The notes beneath the pieces were generated by a model, which was not told the origin of the DNA, did no database searches, and saw nothing but the letters and a program-made list of their open reading frames with translations. 64,000 nt of DNA from UBA6019 sp035535055. GTDB lineage: Bacteria; Chloroflexota; Dormibacteria; Dormibacterales; Dormibacteraceae. Each line of letters opens with the position of its first letter. Position 1 is the first letter of the stretch. Shown in pieces: positions 38,402 to 47,271 of the stretch. The position numbers were made by a program, and so were the translations under genes. The stretch lies in contig DATLQT010000053.1 of assembly GCA_035535055.1 (NCBI GenBank), positions 8,494 through 72,493 on the forward strand, in the 5' to 3' direction.

Positions 38402-39214
38402 ATGCCCGAATTACCCGAACTGGAGGCGCTGCGGATCCGGCTCGGACCCGGACTGGAGGGCCGGATGGTCACCGCGGTCGAGGTCAACCCCCGCAACGCC
38501 CACCTGCTGCGGTACCCGATCGAAGAGTTCGCTCGGGAGGTGCCGGCCAGACGCATCGACGGCGTTTGGCGGCGCGGCAAGCACATGGTCTTCGACTTCG
38601 GCGAGCGCAAGCTGGTGATCAACCCGATGCTCGGCGGCCGCTTCGCGCTGGCCGAGACCGAGGCGCCCAGGCCGCCGGCCACCTGGGTCTTCTCGCTCCG
38701 CCTGGAGGGCGGGCAGGAGCTGCGCTACACGGACTTCAAGAACCTCGGCCGGATCTACTGGGCGGCCGACCCGATGCGCGACGTCCCCGCCTGGGCCGAG
38801 CTGGGGCCGGAGGCCGACTCACTGCCAGCCCTCGGGCTGGAGTGGTTCCGCCCGCAGCTCCGCCGCTACCGCGACGAGGTGAAGGACCTGCTCCGCAACC
38901 AGTCCTTCCTGGCCGGGATCGGCAACGCATACTCGGACGAGATCGCCTGGGAGGCGAGGCTGCTGCCGCTCCGGCGCCGGGCGAGCCTCAAGGCCGAGGA
39001 CGAGGAGGCGCTGTTCGAGGCGATCCCGACCGTGCTGGCCAACGCGGTGCAGGAGATCCTGGCCGACCCCGCCTACGACGAGTCGAAGCAGAACCGGAGC
39101 TTTATGAAGGTCCACGCCAAGGGCGGGAGGGACTGCCCGCGCTGCGGCCACCGGATCAGCCAGCTGGGCTCCAACCGCGAGCCACTTAACTTCTGCCGGG
39201 GATGCCAACAGTGA
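38402..39214 (+). CDS. mutM: Formamidopyrimidine-DNA glycosylase family enzyme (Fpg/Nei)
   Basis: 270 aa; its ATG directly follows the dnaE2 TGA (TGAATG), so it should be made from the SOS transcript. It has the catalytic Pro2-Glu3 (PELPELEALR), the conserved lysine loop RRGKHMVFDFG, the helix-two-turn-helix LLRNQSFLAGIGNAYSDEIAWEA and a zinc finger CPRCG-x14-CRGC. It excises oxidised bases and nicks the strand. Fpg and endonuclease VIII are close; GIGNAYSDEI favours Fpg-like. Confidence 0.92.
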   Translation: MPELPELEALRIRLGPGLEGRMVTAVEVNPRNAHLLRYPIEEFAREVPARRIDGVWRRGKHMVFDFGERKLVINPMLGGRFALAETEAPRPPATWVFSLRLEGGQELRYTDFKNLGRIYWAADPMRDVPAWAELGPEADSLPALGLEWFRPQLRRYRDEVKDLLRNQSFLAGIGNAYSDEIAWEARLLPLRRRASLKAEDEEALFEAIPTVLANAVQEILADPAYDESKQNRSFMKVHAKGGRDCPRCGHRISQLGSNREPLNFCRGCQQ

Positions 39215-39268
39215 CCGCCTGGCTACGCTAAGTTGCTTGGCGGTATAGTTCCGCCGACACTTAAGTCG

Positions 39269-39790
39269 ATGACGGTTTCCCGCGAGCTGGACGACATCAC
39301 CCGCAACCTTGTCCGCCACAGCCACGAGCACCCACCGGTTCGCGACGTGAACCAGGAGGTCGACCGGCGGACTGGCCGGGCCGACCGCGTCGCGGCCGAC
39401 CTCGCCCAGGTCGTCGGCAGCTGGACCTTCGTCCTCTTCCAGGCGGTGCTGATCACCATCTGGGTCGCCCTCAACACTGTCCCCTGGCTGCGCCACTGGG
39501 ACCCCTACCCCTTTCACCTTCTCTCACTCGTGCTGCTGGTGCAGCTGGTGGTCGCGGTGCCGATCCTGCTGATGGCGTTGAACCGGGCCGAGCGTCGCTG
39601 GCGACTGAGCGCGCAGCAGGACTTCCAGGAGGGAGTCAAGCAGGAGGAGGAGTTGAAGGCGGTGATGACGCACCTGGAGGTGCAGGACGAGGTTCTCCTC
39701 CAGGTGTTGCACCGCCTCGAGCGAAGCGACCGCGAGCTCCGGCGGATCACCCGCCGGCTGGGCATGGAGGACGACCGCCAGGCGGGCTAG
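39269..39790 (+). CDS. DUF1003 membrane protein
   Basis: 173 aa from ATG 39269; the earlier TTG at 39233 would add 12 residues unlike the family. DUF1003 is seen in GRADRVAADLAQVVGSWTFVLFQAVLITIWVALN and the second helix HLLSLVLLVQLVVAVPILLMALNRAERR. The charged coil after it (EGVKQEEELKAVM, LHRLERSDRELRRITRRLG) may be a coiled coil. A TATAGT -10-like hexamer lies 19 nt upstream. Function unknown. Confidence 0.88.
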   Translation: MTVSRELDDITRNLVRHSHEHPPVRDVNQEVDRRTGRADRVAADLAQVVGSWTFVLFQAVLITIWVALNTVPWLRHWDPYPFHLLSLVLLVQLVVAVPILLMALNRAERRWRLSAQQDFQEGVKQEEELKAVMTHLEVQDEVLLQVLHRLERSDRELRRITRRLGMEDDRQAG

Positions 39791-39800
39791 GGGCTGGGGC

Positions 39801-41840
39801 TCATACCGCCGGCCGGTACACGTGATACTCGCTGTTCGAGTAGACGAGCGCGCCGTGCGCCGCCCAGTAGGAGTCGCTGGCCGAGAAGGGCGATTGCTTC
39901 TCCTGGGGCCCGATGACGACATAGGCCACCCGGTACCGGCGGACCAGCTCCGGCGTCGCCGCCCCCCCCTGCAGCATCGTCTGCACGTCCTGACCCTTGC
40001 TGTACCAGTCGGAGATCCCGTAGGTCCAGATCCAGCCCGGGTAGCCGAGGACGACGCGGCGGCCCGCAAGGGTCGGAATCGGGCTGTCGTGGTCGGTGGC
40101 GGCGAGGAAGATCGCGTGGGGGTCGGTGTGGCCGCGGGCCCAGGCGGCCGTCTCCAGACCGGCCGTATCGACGAACCGGTTGGAGACCACGGTGAGATCG
40201 GTGTAGCGGGCGGCGTCCAATCCGCCGGAGAGACAGAGGATGCCGACGAGCACCGCCGCCGCCGCCGCCCCCGGCACGCCCGCCCGGGCGACGCGGACCA
40301 CCACCGCCGCGACCAGGAATGACCCGAGCAGCGCCCAGTAGACGAAGAACTTCTGGTTGTCCCAGTCCCAGGGATGGAGGAGGAAGAGGTTGGGGACGAT
40401 GAACCAGAGCCAGACCGGCGCGAAGCGCCGCGCCCACGCCACCGGCAAGAGGGTGCGGGAGAACTGCGCCACCAGCAGCATGGGGATGAAGAGGCCGAGG
40501 TTCTTGAGCCAGAACCAGACCACGTCGAAGAGGTAGACAACGAGGTCGGCGCGGGTGCCGGCCGGAATCGCCAGCCAGCCGACCTGGAAGCGGATGTTGG
40601 TGGCCCCCTCGGGTAGGAGCCAGAGGACGGCCGGAATGCCAAGGACGAGGGCAGGCGCGAAGTAGGCCAGCCACTCCCGCCGGCGGTCGAAGGCGGCCCA
40701 GAACGCCGCCAGGGCGACGCAGGTGCCATAGGCGTGCACGTGGAAGGCGGGGGTCAACCCGGCCACCACCCCGGCGAAGAGGAAGGGTTGCCAGCCCCCG
40801 GTCCGGGATGCGGTGACGAGCAGCGCCAGCACGATGAGGACGATCGAGAAACCGAAGAGCGTCGATCGCTGGGGGATCATCGAGGCCAGGACTGGGGCCA
40901 GCCACTGGTAGTTGGCGGCGCTGATCTGGCTGAACTGCTGGGGCAGGTGGGCGAGTGCGGACCAGCCGAGCTTGTCTAGGTCCACCACCAGGTAGACGAA
41001 GCCGAGGCCGCCGCTGAGGGCGAAGAGGAACGGCGCCAGCGCGGCGACGGGGCGGCTGCCGGTCAGGCGCAGGCCGGCCAGGTACATGAGTGGCGCGAAG
41101 GCGAAGAAGAGCAGCCCGCTGGTGAGGACCAGCGACTCCGGCAGGCTGGCGCCAAGTGGAACCAGGGAGGCGGCCAGGAAATCGATCATGAAGGGGTAGC
41201 TGAGGTGGTGCCCCGGGTCGATCGGCAGCTGCGGGGGGAAGTTGGCCCCGTAGGCGAAGGAGCCGGCGTAGCTCAGATGGGCCGCCCAGTCCGCCCAGAC
41301 CCCACCGTTACCGGCGTAGAGCCCGTCGGGGAGCCAGCGGTAGGCCTGCGAGAAGATCCGGTAGAGCCAGTAGCCGGCGACCAGCGCAACCGGCACCAGC
41401 GGCCACGGGTGTCCCGGCGCGGCCGGCGAACGGACCCAACGGGCGGCCAGGTCCCGCAGCTCCGGCTGGACTCGGGCGCGGCCGAGCAGCCACCCGCCGG
41501 CGGAGACGGCCAGAGTGAGCAGGGCCCCGACCGCGACGCCGGGCCCGGTGAGCCCGAAGAAGGACGCGATCGAGAACCCGATCGCCGCCACGGCCATCGC
41601 CCCGACCACGGTTCCGAAGACGAGCCGCTCCTCGACTGCCAGCTCGAGGCCGCTCAGGTAGGTCAGGCCGTAACCGGAGACGACGCAGACAAGCAACAGC
41701 AGCGAGGGCGGCCCGATCCGCCCCATCAGCAGGGCCACCGGGAGCACCACTACCAGCCCGAGCGCGCCGCCCAGCGCGAGCAGCCGCCGATTCCTCCCGG
41801 CCCACCCCGCGAACGACCGGCGCTCTACCGCTAGATCCAC
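39801..41840 (-). CDS. Large multi-pass membrane protein, probable GT-C glycosyltransferase
   Basis: 679 aa from GTG 41840, overlapping the stop of the upstream mannosyltransferase gene by 10 bp. About 14-16 hydrophobic helices with charged loops. The segment after the first helices (GGVWADWAAHLSYAGSFAYGANFPPQLPIDPGHHLSYPFMIDF) resembles the acidic first loop of GT-C enzymes, which hold the catalytic residue there. LPEGATNIRFQVGW and the C-terminal soluble region are not recognised. Partnership with the GT39 gene is likely; donor and acceptor are unknown. Confidence 0.72.
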   Translation of the reverse strand: MDLAVERRSFAGWAGRNRRLLALGGALGLVVVLPVALLMGRIGPPSLLLLVCVVSGYGLTYLSGLELAVEERLVFGTVVGAMAVAAIGFSIASFFGLTGPGVAVGALLTLAVSAGGWLLGRARVQPELRDLAARWVRSPAAPGHPWPLVPVALVAGYWLYRIFSQAYRWLPDGLYAGNGGVWADWAAHLSYAGSFAYGANFPPQLPIDPGHHLSYPFMIDFLAASLVPLGASLPESLVLTSGLLFFAFAPLMYLAGLRLTGSRPVAALAPFLFALSGGLGFVYLVVDLDKLGWSALAHLPQQFSQISAANYQWLAPVLASMIPQRSTLFGFSIVLIVLALLVTASRTGGWQPFLFAGVVAGLTPAFHVHAYGTCVALAAFWAAFDRRREWLAYFAPALVLGIPAVLWLLPEGATNIRFQVGWLAIPAGTRADLVVYLFDVVWFWLKNLGLFIPMLLVAQFSRTLLPVAWARRFAPVWLWFIVPNLFLLHPWDWDNQKFFVYWALLGSFLVAAVVVRVARAGVPGAAAAAVLVGILCLSGGLDAARYTDLTVVSNRFVDTAGLETAAWARGHTDPHAIFLAATDHDSPIPTLAGRRVVLGYPGWIWTYGISDWYSKGQDVQTMLQGGAATPELVRRYRVAYVVIGPQEKQSPFSASDSYWAAHGALVYSNSEYHVYRPAV

Positions 41841-43441
41841 TTGAGGAACCACATCCGCCCGACCCCGAGCCCGCCCAGGTACTGCTCGGTGCCGATCGGG
41901 ATCCCGGTCCACACCGGGTAGAAGTAGATGAAGAAGAGGATCGCGATCGCCAGCCAGGCGTAGTAGACCGGCAGCCCGGCCTGGCCCCACCACCTCCAGG
42001 GCCCGATGTCCAGCTCCGCGATTCCGCCCGCAACCCGCGCGAGCACGAAGGCGAGCGCGAGGACCATGAAGATCAGCCCGCCGAACATGTGGTAGAGGAA
42101 GAGCACCCGGGTGATCGGAGCCCAGGGCAGGTACTGGGTGACGAAGCCGAGGGCGATGAAGGCCGCCGGGTAGCTCTTGTAACGGATCGCGTAGTACGGC
42201 ATCAGGAGCACGCAGGGGATGCTGCTCCACCAGATCCAGGGATTGCCCAGGTCCACCATCCCGGCCACCAGCGGCTGGCCACTGGAGACGTCGACGCCGA
42301 GCCCGCTGTTCTCGAAGTAGTAGGCCACGGGCCGGTAGAGGAAGGGCCAGGAGTACCAGGGCGAGCCGTAGGGGTGGGTGGCGGTCAGGTGCGCGTGGTA
42401 CTCGTAGGAGCTGACCTGGTAGGCCCAGAGGTCCGCCAGGCTGTGGAACTGCCCGCGCTCGAAGAAGGGGATCCAGCTGGCGACGTAGATCACCACCGGC
42501 AGGGCGATGAAGGCGACGACGCAGAGGAGCAGGTAGGGCACCAAGTCCGCGCCGCCCGGTTCCGCGGCGCCGATGCCTGGCTCTGAACGACCCCACCGCC
42601 AGATGCCTCCCTCGGTGACGAAGGAGAGGTCGAGGTGCCGGCGCAGCAGCCGGACGAGGAGGATCACGCCCATGCTCGCGAGGGCGGCCAGCGCGATCCA
42701 CTTGGCGGCGATGGCGAGCCCGACCGCCGCGCCCGTCAGGAGCAGGGTCACGTACGACTCTCTCGGCGTCCGGCTCTGCAGGTGGAGGTGGAAGACGTAG
42801 TAAGAGAGGACGATGAAGAAGATCGGGAAGATGTCGATCATCCCGATCCGCGACTGGATGAAGAACATCCCGTCGAAGCACGCAAGCGTGGCCGCCGCGA
42901 CGGCGAAGAGCCGGTTGGGCCAGATCCGCATCGCCAGCAGGTACATCAGCGGGATGATCAGGCTGCCGAAGACCGACCCCATCCAGCGCCAGCCGAAGGG
43001 CGTGAAGCCGAGGTCGGCCGGGTTGCCTTGGGCGCCCTCGAAGACGATCCGCCACTCGCCGTAGAGCCACTCGCCGGCGGCGATCATGAGCTTGGCCAGC
43101 GGCGGCTCGGGGTCGAAGTAGCTGATCCCCTTGAGGTCGTCGTGGGCGAAGTCGGCGAAGTAGATCTCGTCGAAGATCTCCCCGTGGGCGGGCGAGTAGG
43201 CCTGGCTCGGGTTCGCCCGGTACCCACGCTGGTAGGGATAGGCGAGGCCGCAGAGGGTGCCGGGAGTGCCCTGCGTGTTGATCGGGGTGTTGACGACGCA
43301 GTTGGAGAGGTCGAAGTGGCCCGCGGGATGCGCGTAGAGGTCGGGGACGAGCGGGCTGAAGAAGCGGAGGACGAACGCGACCAGCGTCAGCGCGAGCAGC
43401 GCGTAGAGGTCGGGCCGTTCGAGGCCGAGCCGGCCGGCCAA
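41831..43441 (-). CDS. Protein O-mannosyltransferase family (GT39/PMT)
   Basis: 536 aa from TTG 43441. A large first loop carries the catalytic acids (SPAHGEIFDEIYFADFAHD and YFDPEPPLAKLMIAAGEW), followed by many helices and FGWRWMGSVFGSLIIPLMYLLAMRIW. These are PMT features; the enzyme moves mannose from a polyprenyl phosphate donor to exported proteins. C-terminal part has GSPWYSWPFLYRPVAYYFE. It is 17 bp after the PH-like membrane protein gene and overlaps the GT-C gene. Confidence 0.85.
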   Translation of the reverse strand: MAGRLGLERPDLYALLALTLVAFVLRFFSPLVPDLYAHPAGHFDLSNCVVNTPINTQGTPGTLCGLAYPYQRGYRANPSQAYSPAHGEIFDEIYFADFAHDDLKGISYFDPEPPLAKLMIAAGEWLYGEWRIVFEGAQGNPADLGFTPFGWRWMGSVFGSLIIPLMYLLAMRIWPNRLFAVAAATLACFDGMFFIQSRIGMIDIFPIFFIVLSYYVFHLHLQSRTPRESYVTLLLTGAAVGLAIAAKWIALAALASMGVILLVRLLRRHLDLSFVTEGGIWRWGRSEPGIGAAEPGGADLVPYLLLCVVAFIALPVVIYVASWIPFFERGQFHSLADLWAYQVSSYEYHAHLTATHPYGSPWYSWPFLYRPVAYYFENSGLGVDVSSGQPLVAGMVDLGNPWIWWSSIPCVLLMPYYAIRYKSYPAAFIALGFVTQYLPWAPITRVLFLYHMFGGLIFMVLALAFVLARVAGGIAELDIGPWRWWGQAGLPVYYAWLAIAILFFIYFYPVWTGIPIGTEQYLGGLGVGRMWFLKWI

Positions 43442-43458
43442 GCCGGTCCGGGGAGCTG

Positions 43459-44100
43459 CTAGCGCCGTCGCTTCGGGCGCCGCCTGGCTCCCCCGAGATT
43501 CTGCTGGAGCTGCCGGTTCGGGAGCCGTTGGGAGACCTCCTGGGCTAGGGATTTGGGGTCCGGAACGGGGACGGCGACGGTACCGTCGACGACGTAGCGT
43601 CGGCCCAGCTTACGGCTGAGTCTGGCGACGGTGGCCTCGTCGCCACCGAGCTTCATGTAGAGGGCAGGCTTGTCGAGCAGTGGGCGGGTCATGCTGTTGA
43701 TGAAGCTCTTGCGTCCCGGCGGGTAGAACCCACTGAGGTCGGCGACCCGCGTGCTCCGGATCAGCTCGTAGGGGATCACCGCGCTGCTGAAGGGGAAGGT
43801 CCAGTTGAAGCGGAGACCCAACTCGGTGACCTTCACGTAGCTCAGGTAGCGGTAGCCGCCGAAGAAGAGCAGGACCAGCGCGGCGCCGCCCAGCGACTCG
43901 GCCAGCAGGATGGGGACGTCGCGGGTGGTTTTCACCACGGCGACGAAGTAGATCGAGAAGCCGGCGCCCATCACCAGTAGGAAGGGCGCCATGAACCAGT
44001 TCCGCTTCCAGAGCTCCTCGGCGTAGAGGTTGGGCTGCTTCAAGACCTTCGGAATTATGCCTGCGCCCAGTCCCGGCTCCGCTCGACCGCTCTCCGCCAC
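43459..44100 (-). CDS. Two-helix membrane protein with PH-like soluble domain
   Basis: 213 aa from GTG 44100, which overlaps the glpK end by 46 bp; no later start is convincing. Two membrane segments (NWFMAPFLLVMGAGFSIYFVAVV and LLAESLGGAALVLLFFGGY) precede a beta-rich domain (VTELGLRFNWTFPFSSAVIPYELIRSTRV) like the bacterial PH/YcxB fold, and a strongly basic C-terminus (GGARRRPKRRR). Function unknown. Confidence 0.7.
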   Translation of the reverse strand: MAESGRAEPGLGAGIIPKVLKQPNLYAEELWKRNWFMAPFLLVMGAGFSIYFVAVVKTTRDVPILLAESLGGAALVLLFFGGYRYLSYVKVTELGLRFNWTFPFSSAVIPYELIRSTRVADLSGFYPPGRKSFINSMTRPLLDKPALYMKLGGDEATVARLSRKLGRRYVVDGTVAVPVPDPKSLAQEVSQRLPNRQLQQNLGGARRRPKRRR

Positions 44101-45533
44101 CCCGCCATCCGGGTCTCAGCCTCGTCGCGGGAGACGGCCGGCAGGAACTCGCGGTCCAGCTGCCAGAGGCCGGACAGTTCGGCGTCGCTCCCCCACACGC
44201 CGGCGCCGCGCCCGGCCAGGAAGGCGGCCCCGAGGGCGGTGGTCTCGGTGTGGCGCGGGCGCCGGACCGGGATGCCGCAGAGGTCGGCCTGGAGCTGGCA
44301 GAGGAGGTTCATGACGCTCGCCCCCCCGTCCACCCGGAGCTCTTTGAAACGCGACCCCGAGTCGGATTCCATGGCCGCCACCACCTCGGCGCTCTGGAAG
44401 GCCATCGCCTCGACAGCGGCGCGGACCAGGTGGGCGCGGGAGCTGCCGCGGGTCAGCCCGACGATGGTGCCGCGGGCGTGGGCGTCCCAATGCGGGGCGC
44501 CGAGCCCCGTGAAGGCGGGGACCAGGTAGACGCCGCCGGTGTCGAGCACGCTCTCTGCCAGCGGCCCAGCCTCTGCGGCGGAGCGGATCAGGCCGAGCTC
44601 GTCGCGGAGCCACTGGAGTGCCGCGCCGGTGACGAAGATCGAGCCCTCGAGCGCGTAGCCGAGGCGACCCTCGCGGAGCCAGGCAACGGTCGTCAGCATC
44701 CCGGACTTCGATTCCACCCGGTCCGCGCCCGTCTGGAGGAGGACGAAGGAGCCGGTGCCATAGGTGTTCTTGGCCATCCCCGGCTCGACGCAGGCCTGCC
44801 CGAAGAGCGCGGCCTGCTGGTCGCCGGCGATGCCGGAGATCGGCGCCGAGATGCCGCCGAAGGCCGCCGGATCGCTGCGCGCCACCTCGCCGCTGGAGGC
44901 GACCACCTCCGGCAGCATCGATAGCGGCACCTCGAAGAGCTCGGCCATCTCCTCGCTCCAGCGGCCGCTCCCGATGTCCAGCAGCAACGTCCTTGAGGCG
45001 TTGGAAGCGTCGGTCAGGTGGGCGCGGCCGCCGGTCAGCCGGTGGCAGAGCCAGCCGTCCACGGTGCCCGCCGCGGCGGCGGCGGCGCCCTCCACGTGGT
45101 CGATCGCCCAGCGCAGCTTGGTGGCCGTGAAGTAGGGGTCGATGACAAGCCCGGTCACCCTACGGACGCGCTCCTCGGCGCCGGCCGCGCGCAGCCGCTC
45201 GCACTCGGCGGCGGTGCGCCGGTCCTGCCAGACGATCGCGCGGTGAAGGGGCCGGCCGCCGGCGCGGTCCCAGAGCACCAGCGTCTCCCGCTGGTTGGTG
45301 ATCCCGATGGCGCGGACGTCGCCGGCCACTGCGCCCGCAGTCTTCAACGCGTCGCCGGTCGCGGTGAGCACCGAGCTCCAGATCTCCTCCGGGTCATGCT
45401 CGACCCAGCCCGGCCGCGGGTAATGCTGGGTGATCTCCCGGTAGCCGCGGCCCCGCGGCTCACCGTCCTCGCCGACTGCCAGCACCAGGGTGCCGGTGGT
45501 GCCCTGGTCGATGGCCAGGACGACGCCGCTCAC
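44055..45533 (-). CDS. glpK: Glycerol kinase
   Basis: 492 aa from GTG 45533, which overlaps the mtnP stop as GTGA; an upstream start at 45566 would run inside mtnP. It makes glycerol 3-phosphate from glycerol and ATP. The N-terminal AIDQGTTGTLVLAVGEDG, GWVEHDPEEIWSSV, TNQRETLVLWDR, the kinase motif GVYLVPAFTGLGAPHWD and VDGGASVMNLLCQLQADL are all present. Length is normal. No glpF or glpD is beside it; the sequence gives no regulatory site. Confidence 0.95.
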   Translation of the reverse strand: MSGVVLAIDQGTTGTLVLAVGEDGEPRGRGYREITQHYPRPGWVEHDPEEIWSSVLTATGDALKTAGAVAGDVRAIGITNQRETLVLWDRAGGRPLHRAIVWQDRRTAAECERLRAAGAEERVRRVTGLVIDPYFTATKLRWAIDHVEGAAAAAAGTVDGWLCHRLTGGRAHLTDASNASRTLLLDIGSGRWSEEMAELFEVPLSMLPEVVASSGEVARSDPAAFGGISAPISGIAGDQQAALFGQACVEPGMAKNTYGTGSFVLLQTGADRVESKSGMLTTVAWLREGRLGYALEGSIFVTGAALQWLRDELGLIRSAAEAGPLAESVLDTGGVYLVPAFTGLGAPHWDAHARGTIVGLTRGSSRAHLVRAAVEAMAFQSAEVVAAMESDSGSRFKELRVDGGASVMNLLCQLQADLCGIPVRRPRHTETTALGAAFLAGRGAGVWGSDAELSGLWQLDREFLPAVSRDEAETRMAGWRRAVERSRDWAQA

Positions 45534-46321
45534 GAGATGAAGGCGTGCTTCATCGCGGTCGGGCACAGGCAGTCGCGATTGCCGTCCGCCAGCCGAGGGA
45601 TCAGGCCGAGGATCAGCTCTCGCACCCGCTCGTTGTTGGATTTGAAGACCTGCTCCACGCCCGCCACCGTTACCGGGGCGATCTCGGGCCGTCCCTCCAG
45701 CCCCGCGTCGTAGTCGGTGATGAGGGCGATGTTGAGGTAGCAGAGTTCCAGCTCGCGGGCCAGCACCAGCTCGGGGTACTGGGTCATGTTGACCACCTCC
45801 CAGCCCTGGGCCGCGAACCAGCGCGACTCGGCGCGGCTGCTGAACCGAGGGCCGTTGACCACCACCACGGTGCCGCCGTCGTGCATGGTCACGCCCAACT
45901 CCCGGCCGATCTCGACAGCAAGCTGCCGGAGCCGCTGACAGTAGGGATCAGCGGTGCTGACGTGGGCGACCCGGGGGCCGGTGAAGAAGGTGTCGGCCCG
46001 GCCGTGGGTGCGGTCGACGAACTGGTCGCAGACGACGAAGTCGCCGGGCCTGATCCCGGCCTGCAGCGAGCCGGCCGCAGTCGGGGCCAGGACCTGGGTC
46101 ACCCCCAGCTTCTGCATCGCCCAGAGATTGGCCCGGTAGTTGATCTGGGCCGGCGGGATGGTGTGCCTGGCGCCGTGCCGGGGTAGGAAGGCCACCTCCA
46201 CGCCGTCCACGCTGCCAAGGGCGAAGTCACCGCTGGGCTCGCCGTAGGGCGTCTCGACGCGTTCGGTGCGGACGTCGGTCAGGAGGCTGTAGAAGCCCGA
46301 GCCGCCGAAGACGCCGATCAC
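45530..46321 (-). CDS. mtnP: S-methyl-5'-thioadenosine phosphorylase
   Basis: 263 aa, GTG start overlapping mtnA's stop as GTGA. It cleaves methylthioadenosine with phosphate to adenine and methylthioribose 1-phosphate. GVFGGSGFYSL holds the phosphate loop, PRHGARHTIPPAQINYRANLWAM is conserved, and MTQYPELVLARELELCY carries the purine/ribose contacts. C-terminal TDYDAGLEG follows. With the upstream mtnA it forms two successive steps of methionine salvage. Confidence 0.95.
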   Translation of the reverse strand: MIGVFGGSGFYSLLTDVRTERVETPYGEPSGDFALGSVDGVEVAFLPRHGARHTIPPAQINYRANLWAMQKLGVTQVLAPTAAGSLQAGIRPGDFVVCDQFVDRTHGRADTFFTGPRVAHVSTADPYCQRLRQLAVEIGRELGVTMHDGGTVVVVNGPRFSSRAESRWFAAQGWEVVNMTQYPELVLARELELCYLNIALITDYDAGLEGRPEIAPVTVAGVEQVFKSNNERVRELILGLIPRLADGNRDCLCPTAMKHAFIS

Positions 46322-47268
46322 CGGGTCAGCGCGGGGCGGAGTGAGAGCAGGGCGTCGGGGCGGAGCACGCCGAGCTCGGTGATGACCGCGGTGATCAGCT
46401 CCGCCGGGGTGACGTCAAAGGCCGGGTTCCAGGCCCGCGTGCCCGGCGGAGCGAAGGTGGTGACCTCGGCCTCCGGGCGCTCCTCGACCACGATGCCGGA
46501 GCCGTCGGGCGTGTCGAGGTCGATAGTGCTGCTCGGCGCGGCGACGTAGAAGGGCACGCCGTGGCGCCGGGCCAGGACCGCCAGCGGGTAGGTGCCGACC
46601 TTGTTGGCGGTGTCGCCGTTGGCCGCCACACGGTCGGCCCCGGCAATCGCGACGTCGACCATCCCCTCCTGGAAGGCGCGGCCGGCGGCACCGTCGGCGA
46701 TCAGCCGAAAGGGGATGCCGAGGCCGGCCAGCTCCCAGGTCGTCAGCCGGGCGCCCTGCGCTCTTGGACGGGTCTCCATGACCAGCACCGAAGGCTCCAG
46801 GCCCATCTCCTGGGCGGCGCGGACGACGCCCAGGGCGGTGCCGTAGTCCACCGTGGCGAGGGCGCCGGTATTGCAGATGGTGATCACTCGCGGCCTCGGC
46901 TTGAGAAGTCCCGCGCCGAGGCGGCCGATCCGGCGGCAGGCGTCCACGCTCTCGCGGGCGATCGCCTGGGCCTCGGCCAGCGGGTCCACCGCGGCGGCGA
47001 CGCGGTCGACCGCCCAGAAGAGGTCGCGGGCGGTAGGACGGCTGCCGCGGAGCGCTTCGAGCCCGGCCGCAGGGTCGGGTTCGCGCAACGCCAGCACGGC
47101 GCCGAAGCCGGCGGCGGCGCCGATCGCGGGGGCTCCGCGGACGACCATGTTCCGGATCGCCTTCGCCACCATGGCCGCGCTCCGGCAGGTGACGTACACC
47201 TCCTCGTCGGGCAGCCGCGTCTGGTCGATCAGCTTGACGCCTTCACCCACCCACTCCACGGTCGCCAC
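46318..47268 (-). CDS. mtnA: Methylthioribose-1-phosphate isomerase
   Basis: 316 aa, GTG start. It isomerises methylthioribose 1-phosphate to methylthioribulose 1-phosphate. IRNMVVRGAPAIGAAAGFG is the substrate loop, ITICNTGALATVDYGTALGV holds the catalytic Cys, and IAGADRVAANGDTANKVGTYPLAVLA has the catalytic Asp and the phosphate-binding region. Close to the eIF2B family but with all salvage motifs. It sits 3 bp after larE. Confidence 0.96.
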   Translation of the reverse strand: MATVEWVGEGVKLIDQTRLPDEEVYVTCRSAAMVAKAIRNMVVRGAPAIGAAAGFGAVLALREPDPAAGLEALRGSRPTARDLFWAVDRVAAAVDPLAEAQAIARESVDACRRIGRLGAGLLKPRPRVITICNTGALATVDYGTALGVVRAAQEMGLEPSVLVMETRPRAQGARLTTWELAGLGIPFRLIADGAAGRAFQEGMVDVAIAGADRVAANGDTANKVGTYPLAVLARRHGVPFYVAAPSSTIDLDTPDGSGIVVEERPEAEVTTFAPPGTRAWNPAFDVTPAELITAVITELGVLRPDALLSLRPALTR

Positions 47269-47271
47269 CGG

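Noticed and set aside
41841..43070. Extension of the 679-aa membrane protein frame to 1089 codons
   Set aside because: Overlaps the GT39 gene in another frame and reads as Arg/Leu/Pro-rich shadow.
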